A stretch of 14,698 nucleotides of DNA from CAZVLQ01 sp964628185 (GTDB taxonomy: Bacteria; Pseudomonadota; Zetaproteobacteria; Mariprofundales; Mariprofundaceae), in contig CAZVLQ010000032.1 of NCBI GenBank assembly GCA_964628185.1, positions 1 through 14,698 of the forward strand. The letters run 5' to 3'. Positions 6,837 to 13,113 of this stretch are shown in pieces (position 1 is the stretch's first letter; the number at the start of each line of letters is the position of its first letter). The notes under the pieces are model-generated. The model was not told the origin of the DNA. It saw only the letters and a program-made list of their open reading frames with translations, and made no database searches. The position numbers were made by a program, and so were the translations under genes.

Positions 6837-7703
6837 ATGAAACAGCATCATATTCATATCGCCGGTTTTGATATCGGCAACGACCTGCCTTTTGTGCTGA
6901 TCGCAGGCCCCTGTGTGATTGAAAACAAATCGTTCACGCTGAGGGTGGCCGAGGCGATCGCGGCAATCGCCGCACGCTGCGGCGTACCACTGATCTTTAA
7001 ATCCAGTTTCGACAAGGCCAATCGAACCAGCCTTGAGGCCTTTCGTGGTCCCGGTCTTGAGGAGGGTTTGCGTATCCTGCAATGTGTGAAGGAGAATATC
7101 GGTGTTCCGGTTATCACTGACGTGCACACGCCCGGGCAGGCCGTCCCGGTAGCGGAAGTGGCCGATGTGCTGCAAACCCCGGCCTTTCTCTGTCGCCAGA
7201 CCGACTTTATCCGGGCCGTGGCGGCAACAGGCCGGCCGGTGAATATCAAGAAAGGACAGTTTCTGGCGCCGTGGGACATGCAACATGTGCTGGCCAAGGC
7301 CTGTGCGAGCGGCAATCGTGATATCATGCTGTGCGAGCGCGGTGCCAGCTTTGGCTACAACAACCTCGTTTCGGACATGCGTGCGTTGATGGTGATGCGC
7401 GAAACCGGTGCGCCGGTGGTGTATGATGCGACGCATTCGGTGCAGCAGCCCGGTGGTCTTGGCGGGGCGACCGGCGGTCATCGTGAATTCGTACCCGGGC
7501 TGGCACGGGCGGCGGTGGCGACCGGCGTGGCGGCCGTATTCATGGAAGTGCATCCGGATCCGGATCAGGCACTTTCAGACGGGCCGAATTCGCTGGCCCT
7601 GGACGATCTGGAGGGATTGCTGAACACATTGAAACGGCTGGACGGGATTGTCAAAGGCATGAACCGTAAAGATGTGAATATTTTTTTAAGGAGCAGAATG
7701 TGA
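6837..7703 (+). CDS. kdsA: 3-deoxy-D-manno-octulosonate 8-phosphate synthase
   Basis: KdsA condenses phosphoenolpyruvate with arabinose 5-phosphate to give Kdo-8-phosphate, the precursor of the Kdo sugars of LPS inner core. The protein is 288 residues, against 284 in E. coli. Family motifs visible include IAGPCVIE, FKSSFDKANR, RGPGLEEG, KKGQFLAPWDM and ERGASFGYNN. Cys26 stands in GPC where the metal-independent E. coli enzyme has Asn. With His200 (DATHS), Glu237 (FMEVHPDP) and Asp248 (LSDG) it completes the four ligands of the metal-dependent class typified by Aquifex. I therefore expect a metal-dependent enzyme. The ATG at 6837 has only a weak ribosome binding site. Its stop overlaps the eno start by 4 nt (GTGA), so the two are probably translationally coupled. 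Confidence 0.96.
   Translation: MKQHHIHIAGFDIGNDLPFVLIAGPCVIENKSFTLRVAEAIAAIAARCGVPLIFKSSFDKANRTSLEAFRGPGLEEGLRILQCVKENIGVPVITDVHTPGQAVPVAEVADVLQTPAFLCRQTDFIRAVAATGRPVNIKKGQFLAPWDMQHVLAKACASGNRDIMLCERGASFGYNNLVSDMRALMVMRETGAPVVYDATHSVQQPGGLGGATGGHREFVPGLARAAVATGVAAVFMEVHPDPDQALSDGPNSLALDDLEGLLNTLKRLDGIVKGMNRKDVNIFLRSRM
7688..7693 (+). promoter_or_regulatory. Ribosome binding site that fixes the eno GTG start
   Basis: AAGGAG lies 6 nt before the GTG at 7700 and inside the end of kdsA. It is a strong match and supports the unusual start codon and the overlap. Confidence 0.75.
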
Positions 7704-8977
7704 GTGGAATTGTAACAGTGCATGGGCGTGAAATCTTCGATTCCCGTGGCAACCCGACCGTAGAGGTGGATGTAACGCTGGCATCCGGGGCTCACGGCCG
7801 GGCGGCGGTGCCAAGCGGCGCTTCCACCGGCGCGCGCGAAGCAGTGGAATTGCGCGATGGCGGCAGCCGTTTGAACGGGAAGGGTGTCCGGCAGGCGGTG
7901 TCGCATGTAAACGGTGAGATCGCGGCAGCGGTCCGGGGCATGGACGGGGCGGACCAGGAGGTGCTGGATCGGGCCATGATTGACCTGGATGGTACGCCGA
8001 ACAAGGGGAGGCTGGGCGCCAATGCCATCCTCGGCGTTTCGATGGCCGTGGCCAGGGCGCAGGCGGCGGAAGAAGGCATGCCGCTGTTTCGATATCTGGG
8101 CGGTGCGGACGCGACTTTGCTGCCGGTGCCGTGCATGAACGTGCTCAACGGCGGTGCGCATGCGGACAACAACGTGGATTTTCAGGAATTCATGATCGTA
8201 CCGGCCGGGGCGGAAAATTTTGCCCGGGCGCTGGAGATGGGTGCGGAAGTATTTCATGCATTGAAATCCGTGCTCAAGGGCAAGGGATACAATACCTCGG
8301 TGGGCGATGAGGGCGGTTTTGCCCCGTCCCTGCCCTCCAATGTGGCGGCGGTGGAGGCTATCCTGGAGGCGATTGAAACATCAGGGATAAAGGCGGGGCA
8401 GGATATATTTATTGCACTGGACCCGGCGGCGTCAGAATTTTACGGGAATGGCATATACAGTCTGGAAGGCGAAGGCAAACAGCTTGATTCTTCCGGCATG
8501 ATTGATTTTTTGGCTGACTGGTGCGGCAAATATCCGATCATATCCATTGAGGACGGCCTGGCTGAGGACGACTGGGATGGCTGGAAGCAACTGACAGAAC
8601 ATCTGGGCGGGTCGGTACAGATTGTGGGCGATGATATCTTCGTTACCAATCCGGCCATTCTTCGGGAAGGTATCGAAAGGGGGGTGGCCAATGCCTTGCT
8701 GGTCAAGGTCAATCAGATCGGTACGCTGACGGAAACGCGCGGAGCCGTGCGCATGGCCATGCAGGCCGGCTATCGCTGCATGGTTTCACACCGTTCGGGA
8801 GAAACCGGGGATGCCTTTATCGCCGATCTGGCGGTGGCCCTGGGTTGCGGCCAGATCAAGAGCGGATCGGCGTCGCGATCGGACCGGCTTGCCAAATACA
8901 ACCAGTTGCTTCGTATCGAGGAGACACTGGGCGATGCGGCCCGCTTCGCCGGCCGGGCGGCATTTTCCGGGGAATAA
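7700..8977 (+). CDS. eno: Enolase
   Basis: Enolase interconverts 2-phosphoglycerate and phosphoenolpyruvate in glycolysis; in many gammaproteobacteria it is also part of the RNA degradosome. The product is 425 residues from a GTG start backed by AAGGAG. It begins SGIVTVHGREIFDSRGNPTVE, the classic enolase N-terminus, followed by PSGASTG. Active-site residues can be placed by motif: Glu163 (DFQEFMIVP), Glu204 (GDEGGFAP), Lys336 (VKVNQIGTLTE), His364 (SHRSGET) and Lys387 (IKSGS). The usual IKTGS is IKSGS here, a mild variant. It overlaps kdsA by 4 nt and precedes ftsB by 29 nt, the arrangement known from other gammaproteobacteria. PEP made by enolase is also the substrate of KdsA. Confidence 0.97.
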   Translation: MSGIVTVHGREIFDSRGNPTVEVDVTLASGAHGRAAVPSGASTGAREAVELRDGGSRLNGKGVRQAVSHVNGEIAAAVRGMDGADQEVLDRAMIDLDGTPNKGRLGANAILGVSMAVARAQAAEEGMPLFRYLGGADATLLPVPCMNVLNGGAHADNNVDFQEFMIVPAGAENFARALEMGAEVFHALKSVLKGKGYNTSVGDEGGFAPSLPSNVAAVEAILEAIETSGIKAGQDIFIALDPAASEFYGNGIYSLEGEGKQLDSSGMIDFLADWCGKYPIISIEDGLAEDDWDGWKQLTEHLGGSVQIVGDDIFVTNPAILREGIERGVANALLVKVNQIGTLTETRGAVRMAMQAGYRCMVSHRSGETGDAFIADLAVALGCGQIKSGSASRSDRLAKYNQLLRIEETLGDAARFAGRAAFSGE

Positions 8978-9006
8978 TGCACGCCTGCCGGGTCAGGTAG
9001 AAAGCG

Positions 9007-9375
9007 GTGGCACGGGCCGGGCGCTGGGCGGTCTGGGGGCTGGTCTTGCTGCTTGTCGCGTATATGGCCTGGGATCTGGTGTTTTCCGACCATGGTTATC
9101 GGGTTTATCGCAGTGAGCAGCGGCACGCTGAGCAACTGCGGAAACAGGTAGACGAGATGCGTGCGCAGCGGGAACGCCTCGCACGCGAGATTCTGCGCCT
9201 GCGGCATGACCCCCGGGCGCTGGAGGAACTGGTGCATCGCGAACTGGGATACGTCTATCCGGATGAGTACATGCTGATCATGCCGGATGGTCAGGGATCA
9301 GGGGTCAGGGGTCAGGGGCCAGGGATCAGGGGTCAGGGGCCAGGGATCATGGAACAGCGTGGGGGAGCGGAGTGA
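9007..9375 (+). CDS. ftsB: Cell division protein FtsB with a repeat-encoded tail
   Basis: FtsB is a small bitopic membrane protein that joins FtsL and FtsQ at the division septum. The product is 122 residues from a GTG at 9007, with AGGTAG 6 nt upstream. It has one membrane helix (VWGLVLLLVAYMAWDLVF, about residues 9-26) and then a periplasmic coiled coil rich in Glu, Arg and Leu. The family motif follows (DPRALEELVHRELGYVYPDEYML). The position just after eno is the usual one for ftsB. The core is about 94 residues, close to E. coli FtsB at 103. From about residue 95 the chain becomes a Gly/Arg/Gln repeat (GQGSGVR, GQGPGIR, GQGPGIM) written by a heptanucleotide array. This tail is not part of the FtsB family and would lie in the periplasm. 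Confidence 0.9.
   Translation: MARAGRWAVWGLVLLLVAYMAWDLVFSDHGYRVYRSEQRHAEQLRKQVDEMRAQRERLAREILRLRHDPRALEELVHRELGYVYPDEYMLIMPDGQGSGVRGQGPGIRGQGPGIMEQRGGAE
9291..9346 (+). repeat. Eight TCAGGGG-type heptads inside the 3' end of ftsB
   Basis: Heptads begin at 9291, 9298, 9305, 9312, 9319, 9326, 9333 and 9340. They read TCAGGGA, TCAGGGG (three times), CCAGGGA, TCAGGGG (twice) and CCAGGGA. The array is read in frame as a seven-residue peptide repeat. Its runs of three to four G separated by three to four bases fit a G-quadruplex pattern on the + strand. Confidence 0.95.
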
Positions 9376-9382
9376 ACCACGC
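9357..9382 (+). promoter_or_regulatory. Small inverted repeat enclosing the gltX ribosome binding site and start
   Basis: GCGTGG at 9357-9362 is complementary to CCACGC at 9377-9382. The 14-nt loop holds GGAG (9364-9367) and the GTG start of gltX (9372-9374). A hairpin here could affect translation of gltX, but a 6-bp stem can arise by chance. Confidence 0.3.
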
Positions 9383-10865
9383 ACACCATCTTGATCTGAG
9401 TCCTCAGTCCTCAGTCCTCAGTCCTCAGCCCTCAGTCCTCAGTCCTCAGCCCTCAGTCCTCAGTCCTCAGTCCTCGGACGTTGTCACCCGCTTTGCGCCC
9501 AGCCCGACCGGACTGCTGCATCTCGGCAATGTACGCACGGCCCTGCTCAACTGGTTGTTTGCCAGACGTCATGGCGGGCGTTTTCTGCTGCGTCTTGAAG
9601 ATACCGATGCACAGCGCAGCGAGCAGCACTATGTTAATGCCATCATGGAGGATCTGCGCTGGCTGGGTCTGGACTGGGATGGCGAGGCGTTGTTTCAGTC
9701 GCAACATGCGGCCGGGCATCAGCAGGCCCTGCATGCGCTGGCTGAAGACGGGCTGGCCTATCGCTGTTTTTGTTCCGAACATCAGTTGGCGCTGGATCAC
9801 AAACTGGCGGCTTCGCGCGGTCAGCCGCCGCGCTATAGCGGCCGTTGCCGTCAATTACCCGGGGATGAATCGTGCCGGCGATCCGAATCCGAGCCCTTTG
9901 TCTGGCGTCTGGCTGTCCATGCCGAAGACGGTTATGTGCACGTCCGTGATGCCTTGCGGGGTGATATCGCCTTTGCCCGCCGTGATCTGGATGATCCGGT
10001 CGTGCTGCGTTCGGACGGCCGTTTCACCTTTCTGCTGCCGAATGCGGTGGATGATGCGGCCGAGGGCGTCAGCCATGTGCTGCGCGGTGATGATCATCTG
10101 ACCAACTCCGCCTATCAGGTCTGGCTACTCGAACGTTTGGGTCGGCAGGCACCGGTCTATCTGCATCACGGCCTGTTGCTGGGTGCGGACGGGGCGAAGC
10201 TGTCCAAGCGCACGGGCAGTTGCAGCGTCGCCACGTTGCGCGAGCAGGGCCTGCTGCCGGAGGCGTTGGTACAGGTCATGGCGCGGCTGGGCCATCCGAA
10301 TGTTCCTGAAGATGCGGTAAGTCTGCGGGCGCTGGCCCGGCATTTCGAGGCGGAGCATGTGTCCACGGCGGCGGTGCACTGGTCCGATGAGGCGATGTGG
10401 CGTTGGCATACACGGCTGTTACATGCATTGCCGGTCGAGCAACTGGCCGGCATGATCCGGGGGCATCTGCCGCAAGCCGATCAGGCTTTCACGGACCTTG
10501 TGCGGGGTAACCTGGAACGGGCGGAGGATGCGCTGCACTACCGCCGCCTGCTGGATGCGGGTGCCGGGCCGGATGAAGCGGCCATGACCGCAGCGCTGGC
10601 GGCGGGGGAGGCATTCTACCGGGCGGCGCTGACCGCGTGGAAGCAGCAGGACCAGGCGGACTGGAAGAGCTGGACTCAGGCCGTGAAAGTAGCGAGCGGA
10701 TGCACGGGAAAATCTCTGTTTATGCCGCTGCGCGTAGCCTTGACGGGAGCCATGCATGGCCCTGAAATGTCGCGTGTGATCGAATTCCTGGGAGTGGACG
10801 GGGTTCGTGCAAGGCTTGAGGATATGCTCCGGCGGGTATCAGCCATGCAGGCGTTTGCCGGATGA
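9372..10865 (+). CDS. gltX: Glutamyl-tRNA synthetase with a repeat-encoded N-terminus
   Basis: GltX charges tRNA(Glu) with glutamate. The class I signatures are present: HLGN (HIGH equivalent, residues 50-53) in FAPSPTGLLHLGN and KLSKR (KMSKS equivalent, residues 276-280). Cysteines in YRCFCSEHQ and SGRCRQL fit the zinc-binding insert of bacterial GltX. The product is 497 residues, but the family homology starts only at about residue 37 (DVVTRFAPSPTG). The first 36 residues are a short leader and a seven-residue repeat (SPQSSVL, SPQPSVL) encoded by the heptad array. There is no in-frame ATG, GTG or TTG between the array and the conserved domain, so the repeat must be translated. The GTG start overlaps the ftsB stop by 4 nt and has GGAG upstream. 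In related gammaproteobacteria ispD often follows ftsB; here gltX-cysS does. Confidence 0.93.
   Translation: MNHAHHLDLSPQSSVLSPQPSVLSPQPSVLSPQSSDVVTRFAPSPTGLLHLGNVRTALLNWLFARRHGGRFLLRLEDTDAQRSEQHYVNAIMEDLRWLGLDWDGEALFQSQHAAGHQQALHALAEDGLAYRCFCSEHQLALDHKLAASRGQPPRYSGRCRQLPGDESCRRSESEPFVWRLAVHAEDGYVHVRDALRGDIAFARRDLDDPVVLRSDGRFTFLLPNAVDDAAEGVSHVLRGDDHLTNSAYQVWLLERLGRQAPVYLHHGLLLGADGAKLSKRTGSCSVATLREQGLLPEALVQVMARLGHPNVPEDAVSLRALARHFEAEHVSTAAVHWSDEAMWRWHTRLLHALPVEQLAGMIRGHLPQADQAFTDLVRGNLERAEDALHYRRLLDAGAGPDEAAMTAALAAGEAFYRAALTAWKQQDQADWKSWTQAVKVASGCTGKSLFMPLRVALTGAMHGPEMSRVIEFLGVDGVRARLEDMLRRVSAMQAFAG
9397..9473 (+). repeat. Eleven TCAGTCC-type heptads inside the 5' end of gltX
   Basis: One TGAGTCC heptad at 9397 is followed by ten unbroken TCAGTCC or TCAGCCC heptads starting at 9404 and repeating every 7 nt to 9473. 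The two C-variants at 9425 and 9446 are exactly 21 nt apart, so a three-heptad unit also seems to be duplicated. The array encodes the Ser/Pro/Gln repeat at the GltX N-terminus. Confidence 0.95.
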
Positions 10866-12340
10866 TGCCGGCCATCTACAATTCTCTGACGCGCGAAAAA
10901 GAGCGTTTTGCACCGCTCAGGCCCGGCAGGGCCGGTATCTATGTCTGTGGTGTCACCGTCTACGATCTTTGCCATGTCGGCCATGCCCGTGTCATGGTGG
11001 TGTTCGATATTATTTATCGCTGGCTTATGCACTGTGGCCTCGAAGTCGACTATGTGCGCAATTTTACCGATGTGGACGACAAGATTATTCACCGTGCCGC
11101 CGAGCGCGGCGTCACGATTGACGCCCTGAGTGACGAAATGATCGCGGCATTCCACCAGGATGTGGATGCGCTGAACTGTCTGCGTCCGACGCATGAGCCG
11201 CGCGCCACCGCACATATGGCGGACATGATCGCCATGATCGAGGCGCTGGTGGCCGGGGGGCATGCCTATCAGGCCGATTCCGGCGATGTGCTCTACGCGG
11301 TACGAAGCTTTGCGGAATACGGGCGGCTGTCCGGCAAGAATATCGACGAGCTTGAAGCCGGCAGCCGGGTGGATGTGGACGCCGCCAAGCGCGATCCGCT
11401 GGATTTCGTGCTGTGGAAAAAGGCCAAACCGGGTGAGCCGGCCTGGGATTCGCCATGGGGCTTGGGCCGCCCGGGCTGGCACATTGAATGCTCGGCCATG
11501 AGCTGTGCGCATCTGGGTGACACCTTTGATATTCACGGCGGCGGCATGGACCTGAAATTTCCACACCATGAAAACGAGATCGCGCAGGCCGTGGCCGCCA
11601 CCGGCGGCGGCTTTGCCCGCTACTGGATTCACAACGGTTTTGTCAATATCAACGCCGAAAAGATGTCCAAATCGCTGGGTAACTTCTTCACCCTGCGCGA
11701 GGTGTACGCGAAATATGCGCCGGAGGTGTTGCGCATGTTCATTCTCGGCACGCATTACCGATCCCCGCTTGATTTTTCCGATACCGCACTGGCCTCGGCC
11801 AAAGCGGGTCTGGACCGCCTGTATGAGACAGTGCGCAGGGTCCAGGGATCAGGGGTCAGGGGTCAGGGATCAGGGGTCAGGGGTCAGGGATCAGGGGTCA
11901 GGGGTCAGGGATCAGGAGTCAGTCCTCAGTCCTCATCCCTTTCTCCTCAGTCCTCAGAAAACTGCCGACTTTCTCCGTCCCTCAGTCCTGCTTTTATCTC
12001 GGCCATGAACGACGATTTTAACACGCCCGGGGCGCTGGCGGCGGTGTTTGAAAAGGCGCGCGAAGTCAACAGGTGCCTGGATAGCGGGGAGGATACCTCC
12101 GAAGCCGCGGCGGTGCTGACCGCGATGTGCGGGCTGCTTGGCATCGTTCAGCAGGATGCGGACAACTGGTTTCAGGGGGAGGGCATGGATGCGCCCGGCA
12201 TCGAGCGCCTGATCGCCGAGCGCACGGAGGCAAGGCGGAACCGTAATTTCGCCCGCGCCGATGCAATTCGCGACGAACTTGCCGCCGCGGGCGTCGTGCT
12301 GGAGGATACGGCGGAGGGAACGGTTTGGCGAAAAAAGTAG
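10862..12340 (+). CDS. cysS: Cysteinyl-tRNA synthetase with an inserted repeat linker
   Basis: CysS charges tRNA(Cys) with cysteine. The product is 492 residues, against 461 in E. coli. The class I motif HVGH is at residues 38-41 in CGVTVYDLCHVGHARVMVVF, and KMSKS at 267-271. Zinc ligands can be assigned to Cys29 (YVCG), the cysteine of HIECSAM, and the His/Glu of FPHHENE. The C-terminal DALR-type region starts at FISAMNDDFNTPGALAAVF. Between the two domains, residues about 327-364 are a heptad-encoded repeat (QGSGVRG units and then SPQSSSL) that replaces the short linker of homologues. The frame is intact, so the enzyme is probably functional. The ATG at 10862 overlaps the gltX stop by 4 nt; a second ATG follows at 10865. 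The 3' end overlaps the next gene by 16 nt. Confidence 0.95.
   Translation: MMPAIYNSLTREKERFAPLRPGRAGIYVCGVTVYDLCHVGHARVMVVFDIIYRWLMHCGLEVDYVRNFTDVDDKIIHRAAERGVTIDALSDEMIAAFHQDVDALNCLRPTHEPRATAHMADMIAMIEALVAGGHAYQADSGDVLYAVRSFAEYGRLSGKNIDELEAGSRVDVDAAKRDPLDFVLWKKAKPGEPAWDSPWGLGRPGWHIECSAMSCAHLGDTFDIHGGGMDLKFPHHENEIAQAVAATGGGFARYWIHNGFVNINAEKMSKSLGNFFTLREVYAKYAPEVLRMFILGTHYRSPLDFSDTALASAKAGLDRLYETVRRVQGSGVRGQGSGVRGQGSGVRGQGSGVSPQSSSLSPQSSENCRLSPSLSPAFISAMNDDFNTPGALAAVFEKAREVNRCLDSGEDTSEAAAVLTAMCGLLGIVQQDADNWFQGEGMDAPGIERLIAERTEARRNRNFARADAIRDELAAAGVVLEDTAEGTVWRKK
11842..11953 (+). repeat. Sixteen in-phase heptads inside cysS, G-rich then C-rich
   Basis: From 11842 to 11918 there are eleven heptads of the TCAGGGG/TCAGGGA type (first CCAGGGA, last TCAGGAG). 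They run straight on, without a change of phase, into TCAGTCC (twice), TCATCCC, TTTCTCC and TCAGTCC up to 11953. Degenerate relatives (CTCAGTCC near 11981) continue to about 11989. Both heptad classes therefore share the TCA anchor and a 7-nt register. The G-rich half has many G-runs at 3-4 nt spacing. The reading frame of cysS stays open throughout. Confidence 0.95.
12313..12318 (+). promoter_or_regulatory. Ribosome binding site that decides the TTG start of the nucleotidyltransferase
   Basis: GGAGGG lies 6 nt before the TTG at 12325, inside the end of cysS. The later in-frame ATG at 12361 has no comparable site, so TTG is preferred. Confidence 0.65.
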
Positions 12341-12852
12341 TATGGCGTAGTGTTGATGGCATGTTGAAGGAAGGCTTTTCCAAACTTGAGGCCAGATTGC
12401 TTGCCGAAGTGAAGGATGTGTATCGGGAGCGCCTGCTGGCTCTCGTGGTGTTTGGCTCCGTGGCACGCAGGACGCAACGTTTTGATTCCGATCTTGATGT
12501 ATTACTGATCGTGGATCATCTCCCCCCGGGGAGAATGAAGCGTATGAGAGAATTTGGGACCGTAGAAACCCGTCTCGCTGAAACATTGGCTGCACTTCGT
12601 GCCGATGGTATTAATAGCGAGATTTCGCCACTTATTAAATCACCGCGGGAGATCGAAGCGGGTTCTCCGCTTTTGCCGGATATGGTTGAGGACGCCGTTC
12701 CGCTTTATGATCGCAATGGTTTTTTCGCCGGTGTCATGGAAAGGCTCGGCAAGCGTCTTTCGGCGCTCGGCGCGAAGAGGGTGTGGCGCGGAAGTGCGTG
12801 GTACTGGGATTTGAAGCCGGACTACAAGCCGGGTGAGGTGTTCGAGATTTGA
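12325..12852 (+). CDS. MNT-type nucleotidyltransferase (antitoxin-like)
   Basis: This 175-residue protein has the minimal nucleotidyltransferase core: GS at residues 44-45 and the Asp-x-Asp pair at 56 and 58 in FGSVARRTQRFDSDLDVLLIV, with Glu99 (INSEISPLI) as a plausible third acidic residue. In the known MntA-HepT systems such a protein acts as antitoxin by AMP-modifying the HEPN RNase toxin. Here a HEPN gene follows with a 4-nt overlap, which supports that assignment. A general nucleotidyltransferase role cannot be excluded. The TTG start is supported by GGAGGG; the gene overlaps cysS by 16 nt. GC was about 47-53% in the lines I counted, lower than the flanking housekeeping genes, which suggests acquisition. 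It has probably been picked up by the operon and is co-transcribed with cysS. Confidence 0.8.
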   Translation: MAKKVVWRSVDGMLKEGFSKLEARLLAEVKDVYRERLLALVVFGSVARRTQRFDSDLDVLLIVDHLPPGRMKRMREFGTVETRLAETLAALRADGINSEISPLIKSPREIEAGSPLLPDMVEDAVPLYDRNGFFAGVMERLGKRLSALGAKRVWRGSAWYWDLKPDYKPGEVFEI

Positions 12853-13070
12853 CCAATCCGGACCTGGCGAAGAGCTATTTGAAGAAGGCGACCGATCGTC
12901 TGGATATTCTGGAACTGCTTATCAACAAGAGAGCTTACTCGGATGTCGTGCGCGAGGCGCAGGAGATTGTGGAACTGGCGCTGAAAGGTATGTTGCGCGC
13001 CGTGGGCGTGGAACCGCCCAGGCTGCATGATGTGGGCGGCATGCTGCTGGAGCGGCATTGGCCGTCATGA
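12849..13070 (+). CDS. Truncated HEPN-domain protein (HepT-like toxin remnant)
   Basis: This is a 73-residue product from a TTG that overlaps the nucleotidyltransferase stop by 4 nt. The first half of a HEPN domain is recognisable: DLAKSYLKKATDRLDILELL, AYSDVVREAQEIVELALKGM and LRAVGVEPPRLHDVGGMLLE. HEPN proteins of this kind are usually about 120-130 residues and carry the RNase motif (Arg, four to six residues, His) in the C-terminal half. That half is missing, because the frame ends soon after LLERHWPS. The shift may come from an internal deletion: just past the stop another frame reads MMAGKVIGA and then a stop (13067-13096), which could be the original C-terminus, although this is speculation. 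I expect the toxin to be inactive. It could also be a functional short form, which I think less likely. Confidence 0.65.
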   Translation: MTNPDLAKSYLKKATDRLDILELLINKRAYSDVVREAQEIVELALKGMLRAVGVEPPRLHDVGGMLLERHWPS

Positions 13071-13113
13071 TGGCCGGCAAAGTGATTGGTGCCTGAATGT
13101 GACGGAGAGGGTG

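Noticed and set aside
13027..13113. Longer N-terminus for the UDP-sugar dehydrogenase
   Set aside because: The extension overlaps the HEPN gene and precedes the normal family start; a good ribosome binding site supports 13114.
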